NCBI GenBank assembly: GCA_950022295.1
Contig: OX465597.1
Span: 374,449,016-374,513,015, forward strand
DNA from: Bromus sterilis
Lineage: Eukaryota; Streptophyta; Magnoliopsida; Poales; Poaceae
Direction of reading: 5' to 3'
Length of the DNA stretch: 64,000 bases
Below the pieces are notes generated by a model that saw nothing but the letters and a program-made list of their open reading frames with translations, was not told the origin of the DNA and did no database searches. Both the position numbers and the translations under genes were made by a program. This document shows, piece by piece, positions 1 to 10,411 of this stretch (the stretch's first letter is position 1; each line of letters begins with the position of its first letter).

Positions 1-913
1 GCCAAGTAGAACCTTAGTATTTGCATGTGTTTCAAGGCCATGTCTGTACATGCTAGGCTTGAAAACACCCGTTGTATGCGAACGTAGAGTCTATCACACC
101 CGATCATCACGTGGTGTCTCGAAACGACGAACTTTCTTAACGGTGCATACTAAGGAAGAACATATAATTATCTTGATATTAAGTGAGAGGGATCATCTTA
201 TAATTCTACCGAAGCGATCATGATCGTAACTAAGCAAAATAAGATGCATAAAAGGATAAACATCACATGCATGGATAATGTGATATGATATGGTCCTTCT
301 CGCATTAGATCTCCATCTTGTGCGTCTTGGTATGATCTCCATCATGCCACCGGCGCGGCACCAAGGTCCATGGCGCCACCACCATGGTCGTCCTTCTCCA
401 TTACAATATATCTCATGGATATATCTACAGCACGCAGGCCTTAAAAAGGAAAAACACAACCATATGGCTCCTGCCGGTTGTTTACAATAAATCTCATTTC
501 ATACAACAATTTTGTAACAATGACCATATCACATCACATGCCCTGCAAAAACAAGTTAGACGCTTCTAAATTATCTTTGCAAATTTTACGTGGTTTTGGG
601 CTTCCTAGGAAAGAACCGATCTTACCTACGGACAAGAACCACAACGTTGATTCGCTAGTTGTTTCTTTTCATCCCTTTCCAGGGCACTCCGTTGCAAATG
701 TCATATCACTAATGTTAGAGAAACTGACACCCCCAAAGCCACTTTATACGGTACAAGCCGTATGTCAAGCGTGACACGCAATCTGCGCTTAGGGCCGCTT
801 CAATCCAACATTGCCGCAATATGCACAAGTGCACAAAAGAGGGTAACAACTAGAGGATCAACGCCCACATCTCTATGTGTTCTAACCGTACAAAGCATCT
901 ACGCATAGACGAG
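1..913 (-). other. Angela leader (untranslated), no gene
   Basis: Sequence between the primer-binding site and the gag gene expected outside the window. Open frames up to 98 codons exist on both strands but show no retrotransposon domain. The part just inside the primer site (about 720-910) resembles the leader of element G at 42420-42640, for example around CGCTTGACATACGGCTTGTA (rc at 748-775), which supports a shared BARE-type leader. Confidence 0.7.
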
Positions 914-925
914 GCTCTGATACCA
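914..925 (-). other. Primer-binding site, initiator-Met-tRNA type
   Basis: The minus strand reads TGGTATCAGAGC one base inside the LTR end. This is the usual 3'-end complement of initiator methionine tRNA used by plant Copia elements to prime minus-strand DNA synthesis. Confidence 0.85.
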
Positions 926-926
926 T

Positions 927-2621
927 TGAAGGGTTCGTTGCATAGAAAACAAAATTTTTCCTACGATTGCAACTGACAAGATCACATCTAGGAGATAACT
1001 TGTAACGGTTTGAGAAGGACTCACCCTCGAAGACCAAAAAGCTTTAACGAGAACGATTCTCGTGGGTGATGTAGTCGATCACTTGCCGACCTCAAGGTCG
1101 TGATGAAGATGGGCGCCACAAACGGGCAGCACCTCCGTAATCGGTCACACGTACGGATCAGCGACGACCTCCGCCCCTTGCTCCAGTTGGGCAGCGGAAT
1201 TAGTGGATCCTCGGGAACTCCAGCAGCACTACAACATAGTGGTGGTGGTGGTAGAGAAGATCTTGAGCAGGGCTTCGCCTAAGCACCGTACTCGTGAAAC
1301 TGGATCAGCTAGCAAGGGGAGGAAGATGCCAACCAAAGAACATATGAGAGATGGAGGAATTGGTGTGTAGAGGGGTCTCCACCCATCTATATATAGGAGG
1401 GGGAGGCAGCCCCCAAGGGGTAGCACGCCCCAAGAGGTGCCCCCACCTCTCCCCTCATCATGTGGGTGGACTCTCCACTCACAAAAACAAAGGGTCACAC
1501 ATTATTCCCATAACTTCCATAATTCTCCACTCAAAATTTCCAAGAGTTTATCACATTAAAACACTTTTAATTATCTTGTTTAATGTCACTCAAATTAATG
1601 AACACTTCATTCAATGAGTACTTCATTGATGAACACTTCATTCAATGAACACATTAACAATTATCCCCTTGCACTATTTTGATATACCGAAACTATTCCA
1701 GCAGTTTTATCAAAACAGTCCATGTGCTGTCCAGTATATTCTCTGGCGTTCCGTATCCACTCAAACGCGTCAACGAATCCTTAAGTGTGTCACCCTACGG
1801 TTCGTGAATAAAATGGACATGACAGAGACTCTTCTCTGATCAATAATCATCAGCGGGATCTGGAGATCCATGATGACTCCCACTTACTCAACGATGAACT
1901 AGTGATCGTGTGAACCAAAACTCCGTAACCAATTCCTTTTGTCTCGCGATAATTTACTTGTCCGAGATCCGATCATTTGGTATCATCCATACCTAGTTCG
2001 ATCTCGTTACCGACAAGTACTCTTTACTCGTTCCGTGATATAACATCCTCGTGAGCCAGCCACGTGCTTGCAAGCGATGTTAATGTGATATCACCGAGAG
2101 GGCCCAGAGTATATCTCTCCGTCATCTGGATGGACAAATCCCACTCTTGATCCACGAGCCTCAACTAACACTTTCCAAGTACCCAACGACACCTTTATAA
2201 TCACCCTGTTACGGTGTGACGTTTGATGGAATCAAAGTACTCTTCCTGTGTCAGTGATTGACGTGATCTCATGGTCTAAGGATTAGGGTTACTTCGTGAA
2301 AGTTTGATACAGCAATAGAAACTTGATGACATGATCGTATTGCTATAACTACTGTGGGTGTATGTTCATCACATCATTCTCCAATGACATGACCTTGTTA
2401 TTAACAACATCCAATGTTCATGATCAGGAAACCTTGATCATCCGTTAATCAACAAGCTAGTATAAAGAGAGGCATTACTAGGAACCTTTTCTCTGTTTAT
2501 TAAACACACATGTATTAACGTTTCCGGTTAACACAATTATAGCATGAAAATAAACATTTATCATAAACATGGAATAAGATAATAACCACTTTATTATTGC
2601 CTCTCGGGCATATTCCCTTCA
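927..2621 (-). repeat. 5' LTR of the Angela/BARE-type element
   Basis: The LTR is 1695 bp. On the plus strand it starts TGAAGGG and ends CCCTTCA, which form a 7-bp terminal inverted repeat bounded by TG and CA. Its inner end lies one base from the primer-binding site. No second copy is in the window, so age cannot be estimated from here. Confidence 0.85.
1386..1396 (-). promoter_or_regulatory. Probable LTR TATA box (Angela)
   Basis: CTATATATAG-type TATA sequence in the middle of the LTR, next to a C-rich stretch. The same motif in the same context lies in both LTRs of the related element G (41858-41870 and 59378-59390), which supports a promoter role. Transcription would run leftwards on the minus strand. 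Confidence 0.6.
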
Positions 2622-2819
2622 GGTACTACCGCTGGTCCCGCTGCGGTACTACCGCACGGACAACGGTACTACCGCTGGGCGGTACTACCGTGCCTCGGGC
2701 GGTACTACCGGGGTCCCACAATCTGAAACCTCCCCAACAGACCTGCCTTGTTCATTTGTGTCCAGCTTTTGCATCTCATGTGGTTTGTTTTTCCGTTTCT
2801 CTCTGTTGGTGTTGGTCAG

Positions 2820-4288
2820 GTGATGGCTCTCGTCGGAATCCCAAGCGCAAGGCCTCGGGTCCACCCGGAAGCAACTTCAAGAAGGTTGCTCACAAGAAGA
2901 AGGAACCGGTCAAGCTGGTGGCAGAGCTTTTTCTTCCCGAATACAGGGCCGACCATTGTGTCAATCCTTACCGTGAAGAGCAAGACTCAGAGTTAGTTGG
3001 CACTCAGTTCTGGAATAAGACTCAGAGGGATGTGTTCCACAAGGTTACGATGCACAGGAAGAACAAGTTTGTTCCACACGTGAAGTCTGTCCAGCTGAGG
3101 CACATGCGGACTTACCCCGATTACTTTGGAGAGGCATATGCTCTATGCGAGCAGTTTGGGATTCTGGACATCATCTCCTTCAACAAGTGGTTCGATGTCG
3201 AGCTTCTTGCCTAGTTCTTTGCTACAATGTACTTCACCAGTAACGATGATCAGACCATCGTTTGGATGTGCAAGGATGAGCAAGTCAGATGTACATGGGG
3301 AGAGTTCATAACAGCTCTGCACAGTCCCGTCTCCACGCAAGAGGCGCCCGTTGGTGTCAGCCCATATGCTTCAGCAACTGCCAAGCCCAAGAGCATGCTA
3401 GGGCCGTATCAGAAGTCAATTACATATATAGATGCCAAGGGACAGCAGAAGTACAGAGTGGTCCTCTGCCCATTCTTGGACATCATGCATCGCATTTTCC
3501 GGACTTCTCTGTTTCCCCGTGTGGGCAATCTGGACATGGTTCACGGGCATCTGGTGGACATGCTTCTCCTCTGTGAGGAGTGCAAGGGCACCACGCAGAC
3601 CTTGGATGTCTGTGACATCATGTGGGAGGAGCTTCATGCTGCTGTGATGGAACGTAAGGTTCCCATATATGGCCCTTATCTTCAGGTCCTCTTCGAGATC
3701 ACGTGGGCAACTACCTTTGATGTTGAGCGCCTTCACGTTGGGCCTCTGACTTCTCACGAGGAGGTTCAGCTGCGCATCAAGGACAACTGGGCTGGCGGTC
3801 ATGGTCCTGCGCATGGTTCCCCTCCTCCTGCCGGGTCTGATGAGGAGATTCAGGAGGAGCAGGAGGCTGGTGGAGGCAGTGTTCCCCGCACACGCTCTGG
3901 TGCGAGCTTTGGTGCTGGTGGTTCGTCTTCTGCACAAGGTCCAGAGCATCCCGGATGGGCTGCCAAGCTCACCAGGAAGGTGAAGCAGCTCTTCTGCCTT
4001 CAGACTGACGTTCAACACCACCTGTATGAGGCCCACAAGAGGGAGAAGAAGAACAAGATACTGCAGAAGGCTTTCTACAGACAGCAGGGCATGCCCGTCT
4101 CGAGTGGGTCCGAGCGGAGCATCACTCCCGAGGACAAGTGGATCTCCCAGTTCAGCGCGTGGGACCTCACTGATGACATGCCTGGCCCATCGTCCACTGC
4201 TCAGCAGCCAGCTACTGATGACACAGAGGCAGCTGTGGAGTCCGAGGAGTCTGACGATGACGAGGACTACGACCAGGACGACGAGTAG
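2820..4288 (+). pseudogene. Unidentified plant-transposon ORF of element Z, one premature TAG
   Basis: A single reading frame of about 490 codons is interrupted once, by TAG at 3212-3214; the frame is the same on both sides. I chose 2820 because a good 3' splice site precedes it (pyrimidine-rich stretch ending CAG at 2817-2819) and because the longer open frame starts inside the Angela LTR. The N-terminus is basic with a nuclear-signal-like RRNPKRKAS. The middle is a folded-looking region (motifs RTYPDYFGEAYALCEQFG and DVERLHVGPLTSHEE). The C-terminus has a Gly/Ser/Glu linker, a basic helical segment (HLYEAHKREKKNKILQKAF) and an acidic tail ending EEDYDQDDE-like. It resembles proteins annotated as putative plant transposon protein (the Transposase_32 kind), but I recall this only loosely. 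Its place after pol and before the polypurine tracts would fit an extra env-like ORF. Function unknown. Confidence 0.55.
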
Positions 4289-4341
4289 TTCATCACCTTG
4301 GGACGCTAGGTCATTCTCTGCCTTTTTGGCGTCTCGATGAC

Positions 4342-4797
4342 AAAGGGGGAGAGAGGTCTAGGATTCCGATTTGCATCTTCTCAGGGTTGGGCGAGTCACA
4401 AGCGTGTTTTATTTGTCTCATCTGCTCCGCTTGTGAACTCCGTTTATTTGCTTTGGTTTTTAGTCCGTCTTGTGAGACTTCCGTGATATATGGTGTGAGA
4501 CATATGTTATCTTATGTTCGTACTCTTATTGTCTTGTTATGTGGTGCTAAGTTATGACATGTTATTCTTATGCTCACATACTTGTTTTGTCTAGCTTAGT
4601 ATGGCCTAGTTTATAAAATATAGGGGGAGTGTCCTCCTTATGTGTGTGTCTTGCATTCCAGAGGCATATCTAAAATGATGCACACATCAAGGGGGAGCCT
4701 ATCTATATTTTATAAACTAATGGCATGTTGTTTTAAAATTCCCTATTTTTATTGTGCAAATCTTGTGTTGTCATCAATACACCAAAAAGGGGGAGAT
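4342..4797 (+). other. Four polypurine tracts (multiple PPT cluster)
   Basis: GGGGGAG occurs at about 4345, 4623, 4691 and 4789, each with an A-rich 5' side; the last directly abuts the LTR start at 4798. Polypurine tracts prime plus-strand DNA synthesis. Repeated copies upstream of the 3' LTR are a known Sirevirus trait. No ORF of note lies between them. Confidence 0.6.
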
Positions 4798-5125
4798 TGA
4801 TAGGGCATGTTTTCCCTTGATTGGTTTTAGTGATTGATGACAATACATTTGCGGACTAACCGGGTGCGATGAGCATTTCAGGTAACGACATTATTGACAC
4901 AATACGGTTATTGCCCCCTCGGTGTACGAAACGTGAAGATGGAGTTTTTCTTTCGATCTCCTTTTGTGTTAATTGAGCCGTAGGAAAACCGTACTATGAA
5001 GAGGGGATCCGCTTTGGAAATGGTGGGTGGAATCATCACACGATCTCACTTTCTGCACCCACATATTTCTTTTGCGTCGTGGAGGTGTGGGGACTTTTGG
5101 ATGTGGCTCCCTAGCTCTTCTAGGG

Positions 5126-5493
5126 CGGTAGTACCGCTCCACGGTAGTACCGCTCCACGGTAGTACCGTGGACCAGTACCGCATCCACTACCAGATTCCC
5201 ACTGGACTCTACGGTAGTGGAGGCGACACTGGGGCTCGGTAGTACCGCTCCCAGAGCGGTAGTACCGCTCCGCGGTAGTACCGTGAACCAGTACCGCATC
5301 CACTACCGGATTCCCACTGGACTTTGCGGTAGTGGAGGCGGCACTGGGGCTCGGTAGTACCGTGAACCAGTACCGCATCCACTACCGGATTCCCACTGGA
5401 CTCTGCGGTAGTGGGGGCGGCACTAGGGCTCGGTAGTACCATGGAGCGGCAGTACCGCAGCGCGGTAGTACCGCTTCTGAAGCGGTACTACCG
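5126..5493 (+). repeat. Array of CGGTAGTACCG near-palindromes in the LTR
   Basis: About ten copies of CGGTAGTACCG or its complement CGGTACTACCG, spaced irregularly, just upstream of the TATA box. Within the array a longer unit (CAGTACCGCATCCACTACC to GTGGAGGCG) is repeated about three times (5175-5440). Five more copies in the complementary sense occur at 2622-2712. Placement directly upstream of the promoter suggests a regulatory or structural role (inference). Confidence 0.7.
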
Positions 5494-5530
5494 TGGTTGG
5501 TGGACAGCCAACTGCTGCATTTAAGGGCAC

Positions 5531-5540
5531 CTATAAAAGG
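5531..5540 (+). promoter_or_regulatory. Probable LTR TATA box (element Z)
   Basis: CTATAAAAGG, a good plant TATA box, 38 bp downstream of the palindrome array. Confidence 0.6.
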
Positions 5541-5903
5541 GGGTCTTCTTCCCCATTGAGATTCACCTCATTTATTGCTCTCACCTCCATTGACTCCCAA
5601 GCTCCATTCTTTCCCGATCTCCCTCCCTAGCCATCAAAACTTTTTGATTCTCTAGGGTTTGGAAGAGGAGGCCCCGATCTACACTTCCACCAAAGGATAT
5701 TTGATCCCCCCCACTAATCCCGTGTGGATCTTGTTATTCTTGGGTGCGTTGGTGCCCTAGACGGAAGAGGTCACCTCGAAGCCACATTCCATTGTGGTGA
5801 AGCTTCGTGGTTTCGTTGGGAGCCTCCAATTAAGTTGTGGAGTTTTCCCCAACCTTGTTTGTAAAGGTTTGGTTGCCACCTTCAAGGCCGCCTCGTAGTG
5901 TAT

Positions 5904-7530
5904 TGATACGTCCAAAACGTATCTATAATTTCTGCTTGCTCCATGCATGTTTTGTGTGATATTGCTATGATCTAGATACACTTTCATATACTTTTGATCA
6001 TATTTGGACTAACCTATTAACTCAGTGCACCCCAGTGCCAGTTCCTGTTTTCTGCTGTTTTTCTATTTCAGTTTTCCCCCATATAAAAAGTGCCAGAAAA
6101 ATTCGGGAAAATTCAGATAAAAAATCAGCGTGAAGGAAGATTCACGAAGAGCCCTGGAGGGGCCAGAGGGGAGCCAGGGGAGGGGGGGGGGCCAGGCGGC
6201 CACCCGGCGCGACCCCACCCCTGTACGCGCCAGGGGGCGCCTGGGCCCCCTGGTCCGCCTCTGGCTGCCCCTTCGCCTATTTATTCTCCGTCACGGGGAA
6301 ACTCCGAAGACAGAACCCTATTTCGCAAACTCGCCTCTGTTCCGCCGCCGCCGCGCTTCCGAGATCGGGAGCACCAGAAGACCTCTTCCCGGCACCCTGC
6401 CGGAGGGAGGATTGACCCCCGGGAGTCTCCTCTCCACCATGGATTCTCCCCGGATGTCTCGTGAGTAATTTTCCTTGGACCATGGGTCCGTGATCAGTAG
6501 CTATGTGATGTTCTCCTCCCCTCTTTGATCTTCATTGTTTAGACCTCGTGAGCTGCCCTACATGATCGAGGCACCTTTGTAATATTTCTGCTGTTGCTAT
6601 GATGAGTTTGATGGGATCTGATGGATTATGAGATTATGTTCAGATTGTGATAGAGTAATATATTTGGTTTTTATCTCTTATATTTTTGTTCCTAAGTAAT
6701 TCTTGCATGTTCTCCGTTGCTGTTTATTGCTTTGGTCAAGTAGTAGGTAGTGACTCCAAGAGGGAACGTTGTGCTCGATTGTGGGTTCATGCCCCCCCCC
6801 GATGACACGCTTGAGTGACAGAAACATGAGTCTAGGGGATGTGCTTTTGCAACAAGGGGGAAAACAACGGTGCTTGTAACCGCGGTTACAAGGATTGTTT
6901 ACTTTACGCAAAGTGTTTTTGAATGCAGTTGTCTGTTGCTTTGGGTTTACACTTTGGGTGGGGCTCGCAACTTAATACCAGCGAGATGTTCTGGATAGAT
7001 ATATCAAGGTGGATGATTAGTAGTAGATGCAGTTGGATTTCGGTCTACTTATTTTGGCGTACTGCCTGTGCTTTTGAACCTCTTCCTTTCTTTTGTAGCA
7101 TAGTTAGCATTGCGGTGCGTTCATAATCCTGTCAATTGCCCTTCTGTAATTTGTTTACCTCGCATAGCACTTTTATCGTCTTTTGGGAGAGAGACATCAC
7201 TAGTGAACATCACGTATCCCGGTCCATATCCTTATTACTGTTTCCATGCTATCTTTACTTTATTTCTTTTACTTGCTATCATTATCCCTTGTGTTTTACC
7301 CTTTGTAAACAACAAGACCGGAGAGATTGACAACCTCTCTGAACTTCGTTGGGAAACAAAGTTATCTGTGTCTGTGTGCAGGTCCACGTCAGTCGCGCCG
7401 CTGACACCTACTTATCATCTCTGGAGTCCTACTGGAGACAAACCTTGGTATCTTCACCGAGGGAAACTTGCTGCTGCGCTACATCTCCACCTTCCACTTG
7501 GGGTAACTAACGAAGGGCGAGAAGCCATCA
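5904..7530 (+). repeat. 5' LTR of element A
   Basis: The LTR is 1627 bp, from TGATACGTCCAAAACG to GAAGCCATCA. It is closely similar to both LTRs of B (10412-12025 and 16188-17797, minus strand) and to the LTR of F. It carries a GC-rich patch (6150-6270) with a 10-base G run, as in the other copies. The family looks like the Sabrina/WHAM group of Triticeae Gypsy elements, but I cannot settle the name. Confidence 0.85.
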
Positions 7531-7540
7531 AGCGAATTTC

Positions 7541-7558
7541 TGGCGCCGTTGCCGGGGA
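7541..7558 (+). other. Primer-binding site of element A
   Basis: TGGCGCCGTTGCCGGGGA, ten bases inside the LTR end. This is the primer site typical of Athila-like Gypsy elements (Asp-tRNA type, from memory). B, C and F have the same or a near-identical site. Confidence 0.85.
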
Positions 7559-7693
7559 CTCCGAGTGCTAAGATAGGGGAGTTGCACACTACCCTTTACC
7601 TTTGTTTTTTAGTCTTGTTAGTTTATCTTTCAGTTTTTATCGTTGTGTCTTTTATCAAAATTTACAAAAAAATCTGCCACACTTGCTGCCACT

Positions 7694-9763
7694 ATGGGTT
7701 CCACTGAAAATACCAAGTTGTGTGACTTCACTAGTCACAACAACCAAGACTTTATCTGCACTCCCATTGCCACACCTGCCACTTCAGCTACCTCTTATGA
7801 AATTAAACCTTCTTTGCTAAACCTTGTTATGAGAGATCAATTCTCTGGTGCTGGAGATGATGCTGCTTTACACTTGAATAATTTTGTTGAATTATGTGAT
7901 ATGCAAAAGTACAAAGAAGTAGAAGGTGATGTTGTTAAGCTCAAGCTCTTTCCCTTCTCTTTAAGGGGAGATGCTAAAATCTGGTTTCAATCTTTTCCTA
8001 GGAATAGCATAGATTCTTGGGATAAATGCAAAGATGCTTTTATAGGGAAGTACTATCCACCTGCTAAGATTATCCAATTGAGGAGTAATATTATGAATTT
8101 TGAGAAATTGGATAATGAACATGTTGCCCAAGCTTGGGAACGAATGAAATCTCTTGTTAAGAAATGCCCTACACATGGTTTGACTACTTGGAGGGTTATC
8201 CAGACTTTTTATGCACGCTTGAACTTTACCTCGCAGAACCTGTTAGATTCGGCCGCGGGAGGAACCTTTATCTCAACTACACTTGGTGCTGCCACGAAGC
8301 TTCTCGATGAAATGATGACCAATTATTCCCAATGGCACACCGAACACGCTCCAACAGGTAGGAAGGTAAATTCTGTCGAGGAAATTACCTCCCTCAATGA
8401 AAAAGTTGACTTAATTATGTCTCTACTTACCAAGCAACCCTCTTTTGATCCTCATGATGTTCCTTTGAATTCTTTGGTTGCTCAAGAACAAGTAGATGTG
8501 AACTTTATTGCTAGAAACAACTTCAACAACAATGCTTATAGGGGAAATTTTGCTAGCAATCCTAGACCATTTCCATCCAACTATGGGAACAACAATACCT
8601 ACCCTAGCAACAATTCCTATAATCCTGCTTATACGAAAAGAGACCTACCCAGCTATGAGAAGTTGGTAGAAATAGAGAAAGCTACTAAGAACTATATGCA
8701 CACCCAGTTTGAACAAAACAAATCTTTTTCTAAGAAAATAGGTGAGCATACTGCCATTCTGCAAAACATTAGTGAACAGCTTGATAGGCTGAACAGTGAG
8801 ATTTCTAATCTCCAGGCTAGACTTACCGCCACCGAAACCCATGTTTCGAATATGTCCCACACCCAATCTACTTTGATAAATCAAATGGCAGCCAAGCCAG
8901 AAGTTATCCCTAGGGAAGAGGATAGAATTAAGAGCCTTCCTACACACCACACAGTTGCTACTATCCAAATTGTTGAGGACAATCAAACTATTAGCACCCA
9001 ATGCCCTCCTAGTCCCGTTGGACCTATTAATGGTGATGCTAATACCTCAACCGTAGATAAAGAAACTCCTATGAACATAGAGGGTTTCAAACAAGTGAGC
9101 CTAGATGACACTACTACCACCTTTGATAGTAGTGATATTGATTTTGATAGTTGTACCCTCTCAGAAGTTATCAGTTTGCTACACAAAATGTCTAGAGACC
9201 CCCACACTAGCGCACTTAATCTTGCCTTCACGGAGCATATCACAAATGCTCTCATCAAAGCTAGGGAGGAGAAGCTTAGAGTAGAAGCCTCCATACCTAG
9301 GAAGCTAGATGATGGTTGGGATCCTATGATCAAAATTAAATTAAATAACTTCTCTTGCTATGCTTTATGTGACGTTGGAGCTAGTACCTCCGTTATGCCC
9401 AAAAGAATATTTGATATGTTTGATTTGAAGCCCTTTGAGCCTTGTTCTTTTGGTGTTCGTCTTGTTGATTCTTCCGTAAAGAAACCTTTGGGGAACATCG
9501 GCGATGTTCTTATCATTGTCAATGACAACTATGTTCCCGTTGATTTTATTGTTATGGATATAGAGCGTGAACCTTTATGTCCAATTATTTTGGGACGTCC
9601 TTTTCTTCGCACCGTTGGTGCGGTTATTGACATGAAAGAGGGGAATATAAAATTCCAATTCCCATTCAAAAAGGGGATGGAACACTTCCCTAGAAAGAAA
9701 ATCAAGTTACCTTTTGAGTCCGTTACACGGGCTAGTTATTCTCTTTCTCTTGATAAAACTTGA
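7694..9763 (+). CDS. Gag-aspartic protease polyprotein of element A
   Basis: The ORF encodes 689 residues from the ATG at 7694, which has the context MGSTENTKLCDF. The frame is open further upstream, but that stretch is leader-like. Residues about 35-190 match a retrotransposon Gag domain (motifs LRGDAKIWFQSFP, AQAWERMKSL). Next comes an Asn-rich spacer, then a coiled coil (about 340-400, ISEQLDRLNSEISNLQ). A retropepsin-like domain has its active-site motif CDVGASTSVMP with Asp at about residue 560, and a second hydrophobic block ending IILGRPFLRT. No CCHC zinc knuckle is visible. The frame is intact with no stop or frameshift. The protein would package RNA and process itself, but the element supplies no RT or integrase, so mobility would need a partner element's Pol. 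Confidence 0.8.
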   Translation: MGSTENTKLCDFTSHNNQDFICTPIATPATSATSYEIKPSLLNLVMRDQFSGAGDDAALHLNNFVELCDMQKYKEVEGDVVKLKLFPFSLRGDAKIWFQSFPRNSIDSWDKCKDAFIGKYYPPAKIIQLRSNIMNFEKLDNEHVAQAWERMKSLVKKCPTHGLTTWRVIQTFYARLNFTSQNLLDSAAGGTFISTTLGAATKLLDEMMTNYSQWHTEHAPTGRKVNSVEEITSLNEKVDLIMSLLTKQPSFDPHDVPLNSLVAQEQVDVNFIARNNFNNNAYRGNFASNPRPFPSNYGNNNTYPSNNSYNPAYTKRDLPSYEKLVEIEKATKNYMHTQFEQNKSFSKKIGEHTAILQNISEQLDRLNSEISNLQARLTATETHVSNMSHTQSTLINQMAAKPEVIPREEDRIKSLPTHHTVATIQIVEDNQTISTQCPPSPVGPINGDANTSTVDKETPMNIEGFKQVSLDDTTTTFDSSDIDFDSCTLSEVISLLHKMSRDPHTSALNLAFTEHITNALIKAREEKLRVEASIPRKLDDGWDPMIKIKLNNFSCYALCDVGASTSVMPKRIFDMFDLKPFEPCSFGVRLVDSSVKKPLGNIGDVLIIVNDNYVPVDFIVMDIEREPLCPIILGRPFLRTVGAVIDMKEGNIKFQFPFKKGMEHFPRKKIKLPFESVTRASYSLSLDKT

Positions 9764-10411
9764 TTCTTCTTTTGCTTCATGCCTAGCTTAAAGGCATAAA
9801 AGAAAGCGCTTTCGGGAGGCAGCCCGCAACGAATTTAGATTTTTCTTTTTTTTTCTTTTTGCTTTTGTTGTGTCTTGATGATTGTTACTGCTGTAGCAAC
9901 ATCATTGTATCTTTATTTTTCAACTTTGTGCCAAGTTATAGCCTCTTACGACAAGGGAAGTAAAAGTTGTGACATGCTGTCCAGAAAACAGATTCTGTCC
10001 TCGTGACCAGAAAAATTTCAGAAAAATCCCAGTTCATCTGTTTGAGCTGAAATATTTACACAGTATGATCTATACAATGACGAAACTTCCGTATGTTCTG
10101 AGTTTTTTGATTTGAGTTGCCGAAGTGCCCCTAAATAATTCTTTACTACCTGATGTTTTGTTTTTCACAGATTCTGCCACGTTTTGTCTCTCCTTACTTT
10201 TGCAAACCTTAAGCTTGCTTTTTCTTTGCAAAAAACTTTTTGGCACTCTTGAGAAACAGTAGCTCTTCAAGATTATCTTTATATCCAGTGGGGAAAAATT
10301 ATTTATTAAGGGTACTAACCTCTCTAATCATCTTATGATGAGTTATGTATGAAGGGATTTTTCAAGTGTGCGATGGAAGATGATGAAAGAAGATCCAGGA
10401 GTGTCAAGCGC
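9764..10411 (+). other. 3' non-coding region of element A, cut at element B
   Basis: No gene. The region starts with a stem-like CGCTTTCGGGAGGCAGCCCG (9809-9828) and a T-rich run. It matches, in reverse complement, element B positions 14826 down to about 14219 along its whole length. The match ends exactly where B's LTR begins, so the rest of A's 3' part is missing. Confidence 0.75.

Larger units (their letters stand above)
1..2621 (-). mobile_element. Angela/BARE-type Copia LTR retrotransposon, 5' end only
   Basis: On the minus strand the element begins at 2621 with TGAAGGGAATATGCCCGAGA, the start typical of Angela/BARE LTRs. It runs through a 1.7-kb LTR and a Met-tRNA-type primer-binding site into the untranslated leader, and leaves the window at position 1 before any gag-pol. 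The flank on the right is GGTAC (2622-2626); the matching target duplication would lie outside the window. The element interrupts the Sirevirus-like remnant to its right. The family assignment rests on recalled LTR start and primer-site sequence, not on a search. Confidence 0.85.
2622..5903 (+). mobile_element. Sirevirus-like Copia remnant (element Z), truncated both sides
   Basis: The segment holds, in order, a long ORF with one stop, four GGGGGAG polypurine tracts, and the start of an LTR with about ten CGGTAGTACCG palindromes and a TATA box. Multiple polypurine tracts and LTR palindromes with CGG and CCG arms are hallmarks I associate with Sireviruses (Maximus-type in Triticeae). The left side is cut by the Angela element. 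The right side is cut at 5903, where the LTR of element A begins. No RT or integrase remains here, so the assignment rests on non-coding signatures only. Confidence 0.6.
4798..5903 (+). repeat. 3' LTR of element Z, truncated by element A
   Basis: The LTR starts TGATAGGGCATG immediately after the polypurine tract. It contains the palindrome array, a TATA box and a C/T-rich leader-like stretch, and stops at 5903. Its distal end is missing. Its loss is explained if element A inserted here and the far side was later deleted. Confidence 0.6.
5904..10411 (+). mobile_element. Athila-like Gypsy element A, Gag-protease only, 3' end lost
   Basis: The element has a 5' LTR, a primer-binding site TGGCGCCGTTGCCGGGGA, a Gag-protease ORF and the first 650 bp of a 3' non-coding region. 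It ends abruptly at 10411 against the LTR end of element B. No RT, RNase H or integrase follows the ORF. In B the same 3' region follows a different ORF, so A is probably a non-autonomous design rather than a pol deletion. The flank on the left is TGTAT (5899-5903); its partner is not found. Confidence 0.75.

Noticed and set aside
193..459. 89-codon minus-strand ORF in the Angela leader
   Set aside because: No Gag resemblance; it lies in leader sequence and has no conserved start.
2597..2819. Upstream extension of the element Z ORF to 2597
   Set aside because: The Met lies inside the Angela LTR, and the added residues translate the palindromic CGGTACTACCG repeats.
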